Part shown: positions 1 through 8,607 of the stretch, piece after piece
How positions within the stretch are numbered: position 1 is the first letter of the stretch
Layout: each line of letters starts with the position of its first letter
Assembly (NCBI RefSeq): GCF_004216555.1
Contig: NZ_SGWQ01000001.1
Coordinates: 491,030 to 555,029 of the forward strand
Source: Herbihabitans rhizosphaerae
Lineage (GTDB): Bacteria > Actinomycetota > Actinomycetes > Mycobacteriales > Pseudonocardiaceae
Length of the DNA: 64,000 nucleotides
Direction: 5' to 3'
Translations under genes and position numbers: made by a program
Notes under the pieces: model-generated
What the model saw: the letters and a program-made list of their open reading frames with translations, nothing else
The model's database searches: none
Told to the model about the DNA's origin: nothing

Positions 1-758
1 CGCCGGACCTGCCGCGCATCCGCGCCGACCAGCCGCATCGCGGACAGCCTTCGATCCCGTTCCGCGCCGGCGATCCGGGTGCTGGTCGCCACGAAGATCA
101 ACACCGGGACCAGCAGCACGATGCCGCCGACGATGGACAGCAGGGTCAGCAGGATCGCGGTCTCGTTGCCGGACATCTCGGGCCGGCCGAAGCCGTACAC
201 CGGCATCGCGCTCGATTCCGCGCCGATGGTGGCGTCCACGCCGACATAGGCGAGCAGGTCGCCGGCGTCGGTCATCTGATACTTGTCGATCTGCCCGATC
301 TCCCGCTGCGGGAAGCGTTGCCGCAGCGCCTCGCCGTCGGCCGCGGCGCGCATCTCGGCGAGCCTGGGCGACACCACCATCTCGCCCTTGCCGGGCAGCC
401 GCTCGACTCCGGGCGGCAGCGGCGCGTTCGGGCCGGACGGATGTATCCAGCTGACACTGATCCGCTCGTCGCCGATCGTGCTGCTGGCCGTGGACATGAG
501 CAACGGATCCACGCCCGGTCGCGGCTGCCAGCTCGGGATGTTGGCCGCGTTGCGCTGCTCGTGCGCGGAGAGCATGTTGCCGACCGAGGCCGCGCCGAAC
601 AGGATCGCCACGGCGAGCCCGATGCCGACGGTGCCCATGATCAGGCGCACGATGCTCGTCCCGGAGATCCGGCTGCCCCCGACAGCCAGCCGGATCCCCA
701 GGCCGAGGTCGCGCCCCCACTGTCCCAGTGACGTGCGCCGGGAGGTGCGCTTGCTCAT
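1..758 (-). CDS. ABC transporter permease, FtsX-like (partial)
   Basis: N-terminal 252 residues of an ABC exporter permease; the C-terminus runs off the left edge of the window. Residues about 35-60 form a first membrane segment, followed by an extracytoplasmic domain of roughly 150 residues. A second hydrophobic segment (ETAILLTLLSIVGGIVLLVP) then leads into a cytoplasmic stretch with RLVGADARQVRR, typical of FtsX/MacB-type permeases. The ATG overlaps the stop of the upstream ATPase gene as ATGA, so the two are translationally coupled. It is the third gene of a padR-ATPase-permease operon. The exported substrate cannot be read from sequence; drug or lipid export is usual for this family. Confidence 0.85.
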   Translation of the reverse strand, partial: MSKRTSRRTSLGQWGRDLGLGIRLAVGGSRISGTSIVRLIMGTVGIGLAVAILFGAASVGNMLSAHEQRNAANIPSWQPRPGVDPLLMSTASSTIGDERISVSWIHPSGPNAPLPPGVERLPGKGEMVVSPRLAEMRAAADGEALRQRFPQREIGQIDKYQMTDAGDLLAYVGVDATIGAESSAMPVYGFGRPEMSGNETAILLTLLSIVGGIVLLVPVLIFVATSTRIAGAERDRRLSAMRLVGADARQVR

Positions 759-1450
759 GCCGCACCCACCGCCGCGCGCGTCTTGCCGTCCCGCACCACG
801 ACCTCGTAGTCGGAGTAGGCAGCGACCCTGGGCTCGTGGGTGACCAGCACGACGCTGGCCGAGGTCGCCTTCGCCGCGTCGACGAGCAGCCGCATCACGC
901 GCTCGCCGTTGAGCGAGTCCAGCGCACCGGTCGGCTCGTCGGCGAAGATCACCTTAGGCGTGGTCACCAGCGAACGGGCGACAGCGACACGCTGGCCCTG
1001 CCCGCCGGACACGTCACCCGGCCGCTTCTCGGCCACGTCGTCCACCTCCAGGCGCGCGAGCTGGTCGGTCGCCTTCGCCTCGGCGGGCTTGCGGCCCATG
1101 CCGGCCAGCCGCAGCGGAAGCGCCACGTTCTCCACACAGGTCAGCTCCGGAACGAGCTGCCCGAACTGGAACACGAACCCGAACTCGTTGCGGCGCAACG
1201 CACTACGCGCCGAATCGTCCATTGTGGACAGCTCGCGCCCCTGATAGGTGACGCTGCCGTCGTCGGGCAGGATGATGCCGGCCATGCAGTGCAGCAGGGT
1301 CGACTTCCCTGAGCCGGACGGGCCCATGACCGCGACCACCTGACCTGGGTGCAGGTCGAGGTCGGCGCCGTCGAGGGCCTGTGTCGGTCCGAAGGACTTG
1401 CGCACCGCGCGTGCGCTCATGATGGGTTCCCCGGTCGTGCCTGTGGTCAT
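755..1450 (-). CDS. ABC transporter ATP-binding protein (LolD/MacB type)
   Basis: A 231-residue ATPase subunit. Walker A GPSGSGKST is at residues 43-51, the signature is VSGGQGQR (from residue 147, V replacing the usual L), Walker B VIFADEP is near 167-173, and the H-loop VTHEP is near 203-207. Length and spacing fit the LolD/MacB branch that works with FtsX-like permeases, which agrees with the next gene. The start overlaps the padR stop (ATGA) and the stop overlaps the permease start. The three genes are therefore one operon, presumably controlled by the PadR repressor at its head. Confidence 0.93.
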   Translation of the reverse strand: MTTGTTGEPIMSARAVRKSFGPTQALDGADLDLHPGQVVAVMGPSGSGKSTLLHCMAGIILPDDGSVTYQGRELSTMDDSARSALRRNEFGFVFQFGQLVPELTCVENVALPLRLAGMGRKPAEAKATDQLARLEVDDVAEKRPGDVSGGQGQRVAVARSLVTTPKVIFADEPTGALDSLNGERVMRLLVDAAKATSASVVLVTHEPRVAAYSDYEVVVRDGKTRAAVGAA

Positions 1451-1971
1451 GGCCGAACCTTTCCCGCGAGGTCGTCGAGCCGCGCGGCGGTGAGTTCAAG
1501 CCACCGCAGATCGGCTTCGAGGTGAAAGAGTGCGTGATCGCAGATGAGCTGGTCGGCGAGATCGCCGGAGCGCTTGCGCTCGGTCAGCTCGCGCATGGCG
1601 CGCAGGTGCGCGGCGCGCTGGGTGTCCAGCACGTCGGCCGCGTCCCGCCCGGAGAGCAGCGCGAGGACCACCTTGGTGTAGAGCGTGTTCTGCAGGTACA
1701 GATCCGGCTTCTCCGGCGTGCCGAGCCACTGCTCGACGTCGGTGACACCGGCATCGGTGATCGTGTAGCGCTTGCGGTCGGGCCCGCCGCCCGACTCCAC
1801 GCCGAGCTCTTCGATGAGCCCGTTGCGCAGGAGCCGGGACAGCGTCGAGTACACCTGCCCGTAGTGCAGCGGCCGGTCTTTGCCGAACCGCTCGTCGTAG
1901 GACCGCTTGAGGTCGTAGCCGTGACGTGGCTCCTTCTCCAACAGCCCTAACAATGCGTGCCCGATTGACAT
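1447..1971 (-). CDS. PadR family transcriptional regulator
   Basis: A 174-residue PadR protein: N-terminal winged helix (SIGHALLGLLEKEPRHGYDL, then YGQVYSTLSRLLRNGLIEE and RKRYTITDAG) and a C-terminal helical dimerisation domain of the Vir_act_alpha_C type. A longer frame opens at 1989, but the start at 1971 is preferred: TACAGT lies 7 bases before that ATG, the spacing of an actinobacterial leaderless promoter, and the protein then begins at the usual family N-terminus. PadR repressors commonly control adjacent efflux genes, and here the ABC ATPase and permease follow with overlapping stops and starts. Confidence 0.9.
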   Translation of the reverse strand: MSIGHALLGLLEKEPRHGYDLKRSYDERFGKDRPLHYGQVYSTLSRLLRNGLIEELGVESGGGPDRKRYTITDAGVTDVEQWLGTPEKPDLYLQNTLYTKVVLALLSGRDAADVLDTQRAAHLRAMRELTERKRSGDLADQLICDHALFHLEADLRWLELTAARLDDLAGKVRP

Positions 1972-2015
1972 GCCGAGCACTGTACACATGGTTTATACCT
2001 GAGGTCTATACACCC
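1972..2015 (-). promoter_or_regulatory. padR operon promoter and likely operator
   Basis: Minus-strand TACAGT (1979-1984) sits 7 bases from the padR ATG, the pattern of a leaderless transcript. Just upstream are two similar AT-rich elements, GGTTTATACC and AGGTCTATACACC (plus-strand reading), either of which could bind PadR. The assignment as operator is inferred from position. Confidence 0.5.
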
Positions 2016-2050
2016 CTTGAATAGTCATCTGACCAGGTGTTTTCACATCA

Positions 2051-2422
2051 TCAGACGCAGAGGCAGAACGGATGGCCGGCCGGGTCGGCGTACACCCGGA
2101 AGTGCTCGGGCTTCTCGTCCAGCAGCCGCGCGCCGAGCTTCAAGGCCCGCTCGTGACTCGCCTCCATGTCGTCCACGGTCAGGTCGAGGTGCAGCATCTG
2201 CGGCCGCTCACCCTCTGGCCAGGTCGGCGCCCGGAAGTCGTCGACGCGCTGGAACTGGATCAGCGTGCCGCCCTGCGCGGGGCGCACGGTCGCCCACCGC
2301 TCGTCGCCCTCCGGCTCCGGCCAGTCGAGCAGCGTCGCGTAGAAGCGCGCGAGCGCGAGCGTGTCGGGACAGTCGAGCACGATCGACCCCAATCGAGGGA
2401 TGGCCGCCGTGGGTGTGGACAT
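2051..2422 (-). CDS. VOC family protein (glyoxalase/bleomycin-resistance fold)
   Basis: A 123-residue single-domain vicinal oxygen chelate protein with two beta-alpha-beta-beta-beta modules: SIVLDCPDTLALARFYATLL at the start, HLDLTVDDMEASHERALKLGARLL in the middle, and YADPAGHPFCLC at the end. That order is typical of actinobacterial VOC proteins of unknown substrate. The start at 2422 is chosen because GGAG lies 7 bases upstream; the frame opens further upstream without a ribosome site. It is convergent with nothing and appears monocistronic. Metal ligands cannot be assigned safely. Confidence 0.85.
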   Translation of the reverse strand: MSTPTAAIPRLGSIVLDCPDTLALARFYATLLDWPEPEGDERWATVRPAQGGTLIQFQRVDDFRAPTWPEGERPQMLHLDLTVDDMEASHERALKLGARLLDEKPEHFRVYADPAGHPFCLCV

Positions 2423-2508
2423 GTGATCTCCTTCACGAAGTAACCAGCGATTCAAGTATGCGAGTTACGACAGAGGCTCGCAACCGGCAACGGGCCTACA
2501 GTGGTGTC

Positions 2509-2991
2509 GTGAACGATCCGGCGGTCGACGCACAGGACGTGCAGCTCGTGCTCGACTTCATCAACACAGTGGACGCGGAGACCGGAGTCGATGTGCTCGA
2601 CGAGGAGTCGAGGTGGGCGGCCTGGCTCGCCGAACGCCGGTTCGGCCACGAGGTCGCCGCGCGAGACGCCCGCCCGTTCCGCGACGGGCTGCGCTACGCC
2701 GTCGGCGACGAGCACGCCACCGCGGTGGCGGCGGGTATGGCGGTCCGAATGGACCTGAGCAAAGGCGCTCCCCGCCTGGTCGGAGAGGACGTGCTGGCCG
2801 CCGTGCTGGCCGCGGGCTACCGGCTCGCGGTGCTCGGCGAGTGGAGCCGGATCAAGATCTGCCCGGCGCACGACTGCCGGTGGGCGTTCTTCGACCGCTC
2901 GCGGAACCGGTCCCGCACCTGGTGCTCGATGCAGGTGTGCGGCAACCGGGAGAAGGCCCGCACCTGGCGCGAGCGCACCCGCGTTAGGTGA
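2509..2991 (+). CDS. CGNR zinc-finger protein (ABATE domain)
   Basis: About 160 residues. An N-terminal ABATE-like region (VQLVLDFINTVDAETG) is followed by a C-terminal CGNR zinc finger: CPAHDC, then a Arg-rich stretch, then CSMQVCGNREKART, giving the four-cysteine pattern that names the family. Members are predicted DNA-binding regulators. The GTG at 2509 is chosen because a -10 box TACAGT (2497-2502) lies 6 bases before it, as in leaderless genes. Its 3' end overlaps the convergent DUF445 gene by 8 bases. Confidence 0.85.
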   Translation: MNDPAVDAQDVQLVLDFINTVDAETGVDVLDEESRWAAWLAERRFGHEVAARDARPFRDGLRYAVGDEHATAVAAGMAVRMDLSKGAPRLVGEDVLAAVLAAGYRLAVLGEWSRIKICPAHDCRWAFFDRSRNRSRTWCSMQVCGNREKARTWRERTRVR

Positions 2992-4276
2992 TCAGCTGGG
3001 CGACCGTGTAGATCACCAGCCCGGCCAGCGCGCCGACCACGGTGCCGTTGATGCGGATGAACTGCAGGTCCCGCCCGACCTGGAGCTCGATCTTGCGCGA
3101 GGTCTCCTCGGCGTCCCACCGCTCCACCGTGTCGGTGATCAAGGTGGTGATCTCGTCGCGGTAGTTGACCACGATGTAGGCGGCCGCACTCTCCAGCCAG
3201 TCGTCCACCTTGCCGCGCATCGAGTCGTCGGAGGCCAGCCGCCCGCCGAGCGCGACCAGCCCGTCGCGCACCCGGCGGCGCAGTTCGCTGGACGGGTCCT
3301 CGGCCGCGTCGAGCAGCATCCGCTTGGCGGTGGTCCACGCCGAGCCGATCACGTTCTGCACGTCCGGGTGATCGAGCACCTGCTGTTTGACCTGCTCGGC
3401 GCGCTCCATGGTCTTGGGATCGGTCTGCATGTCGTGCGCGAACTCGAGCAGGAACTTGTCCATCGCCAGCCGCATCGGGTGCTCGACGTCGGTCTTGACC
3501 AGCCAGGCGAACGACAGCACCTCGCCGTAGACCTTGTCGGCCACCATCGCGTCCACGAACCGCGGCGACCAAGTCGGCGCGCGGTCGGACACCACGCCGA
3601 GCACGGTCTGGTGGTTGTCCTTGACCCACTCGTAGGCCCGGTCGCACAACAGGTCCACCAGCCGGCGGTGTGCCCCGTCCTGCAGGACCGAGCTGAGCAG
3701 CTTGCCCAGCGGCGGCCCCCACGGCACGCCGACAACCCGCCTCACCACGGCCTGCTCCATGACCGCCTGCACGTCCTCGTCGCGCAGCACGGTGATCGCG
3801 CCGCGCACGACGGTCGACAGTTCGGCGGTGACCCGGTCGGCGTTGGCGGGCTTGGCGATCCACTCGCCGAGCCGGCCGGCGATCCCGACGCGGCGCAGCC
3901 TGTCCCGCACGACCTGCTCGGACAGGAAGTTCGACCCGACGAACTCGCCGAGGCTGGAGCCGAGCTGGCTCTTGCGGGTCGGGATGATCGCGGTGTGCGG
4001 GATCTTGATCCCGAGCGGATGCCGGAACAGGGCCGTCACCGCGAACCAGTCGGCCAGCGCGCCGACCATGCCGGCCTCGGCGGCCGCCTTGACGTAGCCG
4101 ACCCAGCCCGGCGCGCCCGCGGACTGCCAGATGGTGGTCAGCACGAAGATCACGGTCGCGCCGAGCAGGAAGCCCAGTGCGACGAGCTTCATGCGCACCA
4201 GGGCGACGCGCTTGGCCTCCTCGTTCGGGCCGGGTGCTGGCGGCACACCACGATCACGCGCTGTCAGTTGCTCCAC
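2984..4276 (-). CDS. DUF445 family membrane protein
   Basis: A 430-residue protein with an N-terminal membrane segment (KLVALGFLLGATVIFVLTTI), the family motif GALADWFAVTALFRHPLGIKIPHTAIIPTRK (two stretches, about residues 71-102), a long helical middle, and a C-terminal membrane segment (VVGALAGLVIYTVAQL). This architecture and length match the DUF445/YjiN family of inner-membrane proteins, whose function is not established. It stands alone between a convergent and a divergent neighbour. Confidence 0.88.
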   Translation of the reverse strand: MEQLTARDRGVPPAPGPNEEAKRVALVRMKLVALGFLLGATVIFVLTTIWQSAGAPGWVGYVKAAAEAGMVGALADWFAVTALFRHPLGIKIPHTAIIPTRKSQLGSSLGEFVGSNFLSEQVVRDRLRRVGIAGRLGEWIAKPANADRVTAELSTVVRGAITVLRDEDVQAVMEQAVVRRVVGVPWGPPLGKLLSSVLQDGAHRRLVDLLCDRAYEWVKDNHQTVLGVVSDRAPTWSPRFVDAMVADKVYGEVLSFAWLVKTDVEHPMRLAMDKFLLEFAHDMQTDPKTMERAEQVKQQVLDHPDVQNVIGSAWTTAKRMLLDAAEDPSSELRRRVRDGLVALGGRLASDDSMRGKVDDWLESAAAYIVVNYRDEITTLITDTVERWDAEETSRKIELQVGRDLQFIRINGTVVGALAGLVIYTVAQLIT

Positions 4277-4305
4277 GACGCCATTGTCCGTGAGGATGCT
4301 CTGCT

Positions 4306-5478
4306 GTGCCCGTACCCCCGCTCGTTCCGCGCTTGCAGCCCTTCACGTCGACGATCTTCGCGGAGATGACCGCGCTGGCCGTCCGCACCGAATCGGTCAA
4401 CCTCGGCCAGGGATTCCCGGACACCGACGGCCCGCCGTCGATGCTGGAGGCGGCGCGCGCGGCGATCGCCGGCGGGGTGAACCAGTACCCGCCGGGGCCG
4501 GGCACGCTCGAGTTGCGCGAGGCGGTGGCGGAGCAGCGCGCCGGGTACGGCACGGCGTACGACCCGGCGTCGGAGGTATTGATCACGGTCGGCGCGACCG
4601 AGGCGATCGCCGCGTCGCTGCTGGCGCTGGTGCAGGCGGGCGACGAGGTGGTGCTGGTCGAGCCGTACTACGACTCCTACGCCGCGGCGGTGGCGATGGC
4701 CGGGGCGACGCGCCGCACGGTGTCGCTGGTGCCGGACGACTCGGGCCGGTTCGCGCTGGACCTGGACGCGCTGCGCGCCGCGATCACCCCGGCGACGCGG
4801 GCGATCCTGTTGAACTCGCCGCACAACCCGACCGGGACGGTGCTGTCCCGCGCGGAGTTGGAGGCGGTGGCGGCGCTGTGTGTGGAACACGATCTGCTGG
4901 CGATCAGCGACGAGGTGTACGAGCACCTGACCTTCGACGGGGTGGCGCACGTGCCGCTGGCGTCGCTGCCCGGGATGGCGTCGCGGACGGTGACGATCGG
5001 GTCCGCGGGCAAGATGTTCAACTGCACCGGGTGGAAGATCGGCTGGGTGTGCGGGCCGGCTCCGCTGGTGGCTGCCGTTCGCGCGGCGAAGCAGTTCATC
5101 ACGTTCGTGGGCGGGGCGCCGTTCCAGCCGGCGGTGGCACACGCGTTGCGGCACGAGCGGGCGTGGGTCGACGAGCTGCGAAACTCGTTGCAGGACAAGA
5201 GGAATCGGCTCGTCGCGGGTCTGTCGGAGGCGGGCTTCGGGGTGTACCGGTCGTCCGGGACGTACTTCGTGTGCGCGGACGTGCGCCCGCTGGGATTCGC
5301 CGACGGTGCGGAGCTGTGCCGGGCGCTGCCGGAGAAGATCGGCGTCGCGGCGGTGCCGGTCCAGGTGTTCACCGACAATCCCGATCAGTGGCGGCACGTG
5401 GTGCGGTTCGCGTTCTGCAAGCGCGACGAGATTCTGGACGAGGCGATCCAACGCCTGCACAAACTCCGCGCGGCATAA
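4306..5478 (+). CDS. dapC: PLP-dependent aminotransferase, DapC-like (N-succinyldiaminopimelate aminotransferase type)
   Basis: A 390-residue class I/II fold-type I aminotransferase. Visible features: VNLGQGFPDTDGP near residue 31, NQYPPGPGTLELREAV, the substrate/PLP loop NSPHNPTG near 170, DEVYEHL near 202, and the Schiff-base lysine in GSAGKMFNCTGWKIGW (K236). The sequence closely resembles the mycobacterial enzyme Rv0858c, assigned to DapC of lysine and peptidoglycan precursor synthesis. Kynurenine or methionine aminotransferase activity remains possible because this subfamily overlaps. The start is GTG, and the gene is divergent from DUF445 and likely monocistronic. Confidence 0.85.
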   Translation: MPVPPLVPRLQPFTSTIFAEMTALAVRTESVNLGQGFPDTDGPPSMLEAARAAIAGGVNQYPPGPGTLELREAVAEQRAGYGTAYDPASEVLITVGATEAIAASLLALVQAGDEVVLVEPYYDSYAAAVAMAGATRRTVSLVPDDSGRFALDLDALRAAITPATRAILLNSPHNPTGTVLSRAELEAVAALCVEHDLLAISDEVYEHLTFDGVAHVPLASLPGMASRTVTIGSAGKMFNCTGWKIGWVCGPAPLVAAVRAAKQFITFVGGAPFQPAVAHALRHERAWVDELRNSLQDKRNRLVAGLSEAGFGVYRSSGTYFVCADVRPLGFADGAELCRALPEKIGVAAVPVQVFTDNPDQWRHVVRFAFCKRDEILDEAIQRLHKLRAA

Positions 5479-5525
5479 CCGTTCAAGCCCGCCCCTCCTC
5501 GGGCGCGACTATCCACCAGCGTCAG

Positions 5526-5551
5526 TTATCCACAGCCTCGACTTGTCCACA
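5526..5551 (+). other. Two DnaA-box-like nonamers
   Basis: TTATCCACA (5526-5534) and TTGTCCACA (5543-5551) lie 17 bases apart in the same orientation between the convergent aminotransferase and CHAT genes. A weaker CTATCCACC lies a further 17 or so bases upstream. The first is the Escherichia coli consensus and the second the high-GC actinobacterial form. No dnaA or dnaN is nearby, so this is not evidence for an origin; chance or DnaA titration are alternatives. Confidence 0.4.
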
Positions 5552-5683
5552 TGTCGATCTTGCTACCCGTCAATCCGCCCACCCGCCGATACACTGGCCG
5601 CCGGACCGCCCCCCGAAGGTGGGGTGGGCGGGGGGTGCAGTGGGCACCCCAGATACCGCGAAAAGCGTTGGGGCGCAAGCGGT

Positions 5684-8167
5684 TCAGGTGAAGCAGGCGA
5701 AGCCGAGGTGGCCGTGGCGGGTCTGGGCGGCGGCGAGAGCCTCGGCGGGGGTGGCGCCTCGGCCGAGTTCGTCATGGAGAGCCGTCACGAGCGGAGTCGC
5801 CTCGGCGTCGGGCACCGGAAGGGTACTGGCGATCACCGTGCCGGCGCCGCGCCGCAGCAGCACCGTGGCGAGCCCGATCAAGCCGCCGGTCGCCGACCGG
5901 CCGGCCTCGCACGCGGACAACACCACCAGCTTCGGCGCACGGGGCAGCGAGTCGAGGTCGTAGCCGTACAGCGGGCCGTCGGCGAGGTCGAGGCAGGAGA
6001 ACATCGGCGCGTCCTCGCGAAAGCGGCCGTGCGCGGCCACGTGCACCACGTCGGCGCCATCCACCGCGGCGAGCACATCGGCCACCCTGGATTCGTTGGC
6101 GCGCAACAGGATTCCACCCCAGCGCCGGTGCAGGCCGGCCACCTCCACCGCGGCGTGCGGCAACCCGGGCCCGGCGATCCACAAGTGCCCACCGGTCGCG
6201 TCCACCCGCGGCGCGGTGAGCCAACTCGCCACCGACGGTGTCACCGTGACCGGCCGCCCGGCACAACTCCGCAACGCCGCCCACGGCAGCGCGCGCAACT
6301 CGCCGACCGGCACGATCACCAGCGGCCGGTCGCCGAGAACGTCGTCGAGCGGCGACAGAATCGCCCGGTCCAGCTCGTCGGCAGCCGCACGCGCCGCCAC
6401 CCGAGCCGATTCCCGCCCGGTCCGCGCGTGCACGCCGAGCGCGAATCGCAAGCCGTCCACCCGCGCACCGATCTCGGCCACCGCACCCAGCCGGTGCAGC
6501 CGGACTCGTCCACCGGCCACCGTGCACGCCACCAACCGTCCATTGTGGACGGCCAGACTCACGAGCACCGACGAGCCGAGCCGGGCAGCCACCTCGTCGA
6601 GGCTCGGCAGCGCGATCGCCTCCACCACCGCCGCGGACGAGGCGAGCGACAGCCTGCGCACCCGGCCCTCCACTGTGGACAGACGTGGGCCGTCGGACTC
6701 GGCACGCAGGCGTACCAACTCCGCCGCCAGCGCCGGGTCGGCGGGTGGGCGCACCGGCCGCCGTCGCGACACCGCGCCCCGGTACCGCTCGATCCAGCGC
6801 AACACCGTGCGCGGCCGGCCGCCGTCCATCGCGGCGGCCAGCCCGACCGCCGCGAGTTCGCCACCCAGCTCGGCCGCCGACGCCTGCAACTCCACCGCAC
6901 CCATGGCGGCCACGTGCTCGTCCACCACCCGAAGTCCGGCCCGGCACGCGGCGAACACCGCACGCCGATCACCGTCCAGTGCCGCTCGTCGCGCTCTGGC
7001 GAGCCAGCCGAGCACCCGCTGCCGCACCGGGCCGGCCTGCCGTTCGCGCTCGACCGCACGCAGCAGCCTTCGCGCTTCGGCAGGCCCGGCGGACGCGGCG
7101 GCGGCCAGCCGCAGTTCGGCCGCCTCCATCGGTCGGCCCAACCGATCGCAGCGCCGGGCGGCCGCGACGGCGACGGGCAGCAGAGAATCGTTGTCCCGCA
7201 ACAGAACCCGCAATTCCACCGCGGTCGCCGCGGCGACCAGTGGCACCCTGCGCTGACGACGGAACAACGCGCGAGCCCGCCGCACCGCGTCCAGCGCGCG
7301 GCGATGATCACTGGCCCGTGACGCGCACTGGCCGAGCGCGAGCAGCGCCTCCGCGAGCATCGTGCCGCGACCGGAACCGTCGAACAGACGCTCGGCGTCG
7401 GCCAGCACCACGGCCGCATCGTCGGCAAGGCCCGCACTCAGCAGCGCCAGCGCGCGATCCACCAGCGTCTCGGGTCGCCGCGCTCCGGTCATGCCGGCCC
7501 GCACCGCCTCGTCGTAGCGGGCCAGCGCGGTCGGCAGGTCGCCGCCGAGTGCCGCCACCCAGCCACGGTTGTGCGTGCAGGTGGCCGCCCGTTCACCCTC
7601 ACCGATCACGACGAACAGATCGCGTGCGACGGCGAAATCGGCATCGGCCGCGGCGAGCCGGCGCTGACATGCCCGCGCGATTCCACGGCCGTTCAGCGCA
7701 TTGGCCAACCAATGGGTGTCACCCGCACGGCGGAGTCCCATGATCGAGGTGGACAGCTCGCGAACCGCGTCGGTGTGCTCGCCGGCGACGCACAGGTCCA
7801 ACCCGCGCAGGCACCGCGCGCGGGCCAGCAAGCCACCGCCGACCCGAGGCCAGGCGAGCGACAGATACCGGCGGCTCGACTCCCGGTGGCCGCGGTCCTG
7901 CTGGATCCACGCGAGCAGCAGCAACCCCTCACCGGCCAGCTCGGTGAGCCCGGCTCGTTCGGCCGCACGGAACGCGCGCCGGGCCGCCGCGTAGGCCAGA
8001 TCCTGTTGGCCGCACTCGATTCTGGCGCGCGCGACCGCGTGCCACGCCAGCGCACGCGAACGGCGATCGATCCCCCGACCGTGCAGCAGCACGACCAGGG
8101 CCCGCACGGTGTCGACGGGATCGCGAACGGCGGCGGTGGCGAAGTTCTCCGCCGCCAGAGCGGTCAC
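5684..8167 (-). CDS. TPR-CHAT domain protein (caspase-like peptidase)
   Basis: About 827 residues. The N-terminal two thirds is alanine-rich helical repeat of TPR type (for example WHAVARARIECGQQDLAYAAARRAFRAAE). The C-terminal quarter is a CHAT domain, a caspase/HetF-related cysteine peptidase. The catalytic dyad is visible: His in VVHVAAHGRF (about H713) and Cys in LVVLSACEAG (about C753), followed by GLIGLATVLLRRGAGTVIAS. Start GTG at 8167 overlaps the upstream stop as GTGA. It is the last gene of an operon with a small protein, a sigma factor and a subtilase. By analogy with other TPR-CHAT proteins it may cleave a partner protein on a signal; the target is unknown. Confidence 0.9.
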   Translation of the reverse strand: MTALAAENFATAAVRDPVDTVRALVVLLHGRGIDRRSRALAWHAVARARIECGQQDLAYAAARRAFRAAERAGLTELAGEGLLLLAWIQQDRGHRESSRRYLSLAWPRVGGGLLARARCLRGLDLCVAGEHTDAVRELSTSIMGLRRAGDTHWLANALNGRGIARACQRRLAAADADFAVARDLFVVIGEGERAATCTHNRGWVAALGGDLPTALARYDEAVRAGMTGARRPETLVDRALALLSAGLADDAAVVLADAERLFDGSGRGTMLAEALLALGQCASRASDHRRALDAVRRARALFRRQRRVPLVAAATAVELRVLLRDNDSLLPVAVAAARRCDRLGRPMEAAELRLAAAASAGPAEARRLLRAVERERQAGPVRQRVLGWLARARRAALDGDRRAVFAACRAGLRVVDEHVAAMGAVELQASAAELGGELAAVGLAAAMDGGRPRTVLRWIERYRGAVSRRRPVRPPADPALAAELVRLRAESDGPRLSTVEGRVRRLSLASSAAVVEAIALPSLDEVAARLGSSVLVSLAVHNGRLVACTVAGGRVRLHRLGAVAEIGARVDGLRFALGVHARTGRESARVAARAAADELDRAILSPLDDVLGDRPLVIVPVGELRALPWAALRSCAGRPVTVTPSVASWLTAPRVDATGGHLWIAGPGLPHAAVEVAGLHRRWGGILLRANESRVADVLAAVDGADVVHVAAHGRFREDAPMFSCLDLADGPLYGYDLDSLPRAPKLVVLSACEAGRSATGGLIGLATVLLRRGAGTVIASTLPVPDAEATPLVTALHDELGRGATPAEALAAAQTRHGHLGFACFT

Positions 8168-8607
8168 GGCACGAACCAACCCGTCGTCGCGACCGGCAGG
8201 CCGGGGCGGCGCAGCAGTAGCCGAACCGGCCCGTTCGGAAGGTCGGCCACGTCGAACCGGCCGCAGGAGTCGACCGCCACGCTCGTCGAGCCGGCCGGCC
8301 AGCAGACCTCTACCGAGGAGAACCGCTCCGCCGACGTCACGAGCCCGGCCAACCGCACCTTCGCGATGCCGGTGGCCTCGACGTCGATCGAGGCGCGCCC
8401 GGTGAAGCTGTGCGCCCGCGCGCCGGATGCCCTGACCGGCCGCACGTCGGCCAGCCGATCGAGCCATTCCCAGTCCCAGTGGGCGTCGATCAACTCCCCT
8501 GCCGCCACCGCGGCGGCGGTCACGTGCTCGGGCACCGGGTCTCCGCGGTCGAGCAGGTCGCCGAGTTCGGCGAGCAGCGCCCGGTCCGCGTCGGAGAAGT
8601 ACGTCAT
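8164..8607 (-). CDS. Small protein linking sigma factor and CHAT peptidase genes
   Basis: A 147-residue protein without a family I can name. The N-terminal half is helical and acidic (DADRALLAELGDLLDRGDPVPEHV, ELIDAHWDWEWLDRLAD). The C-terminal half looks like a compact beta domain (VEATGIAKVRLAGLVTS, VAVDSCGRFDVADLP, GPVRLLLR) that resembles carboxypeptidase-regulatory-like folds. No membrane segment. It is ATGA-coupled to the sigma gene and GTGA-coupled to the CHAT gene, so it is probably produced in step with both. An anti-sigma or adaptor role is a guess from position only. Confidence 0.75.
   Translation of the reverse strand: MTYFSDADRALLAELGDLLDRGDPVPEHVTAAAVAAGELIDAHWDWEWLDRLADVRPVRASGARAHSFTGRASIDVEATGIAKVRLAGLVTSAERFSSVEVCWPAGSTSVAVDSCGRFDVADLPNGPVRLLLRRPGLPVATTGWFVP

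Noticed and set aside
5526..5551. Replication origin at the DnaA-box-like sites
   Set aside because: Only two good boxes, no AT-rich unwinding region and no dnaA, dnaN or gidA-type genes nearby.
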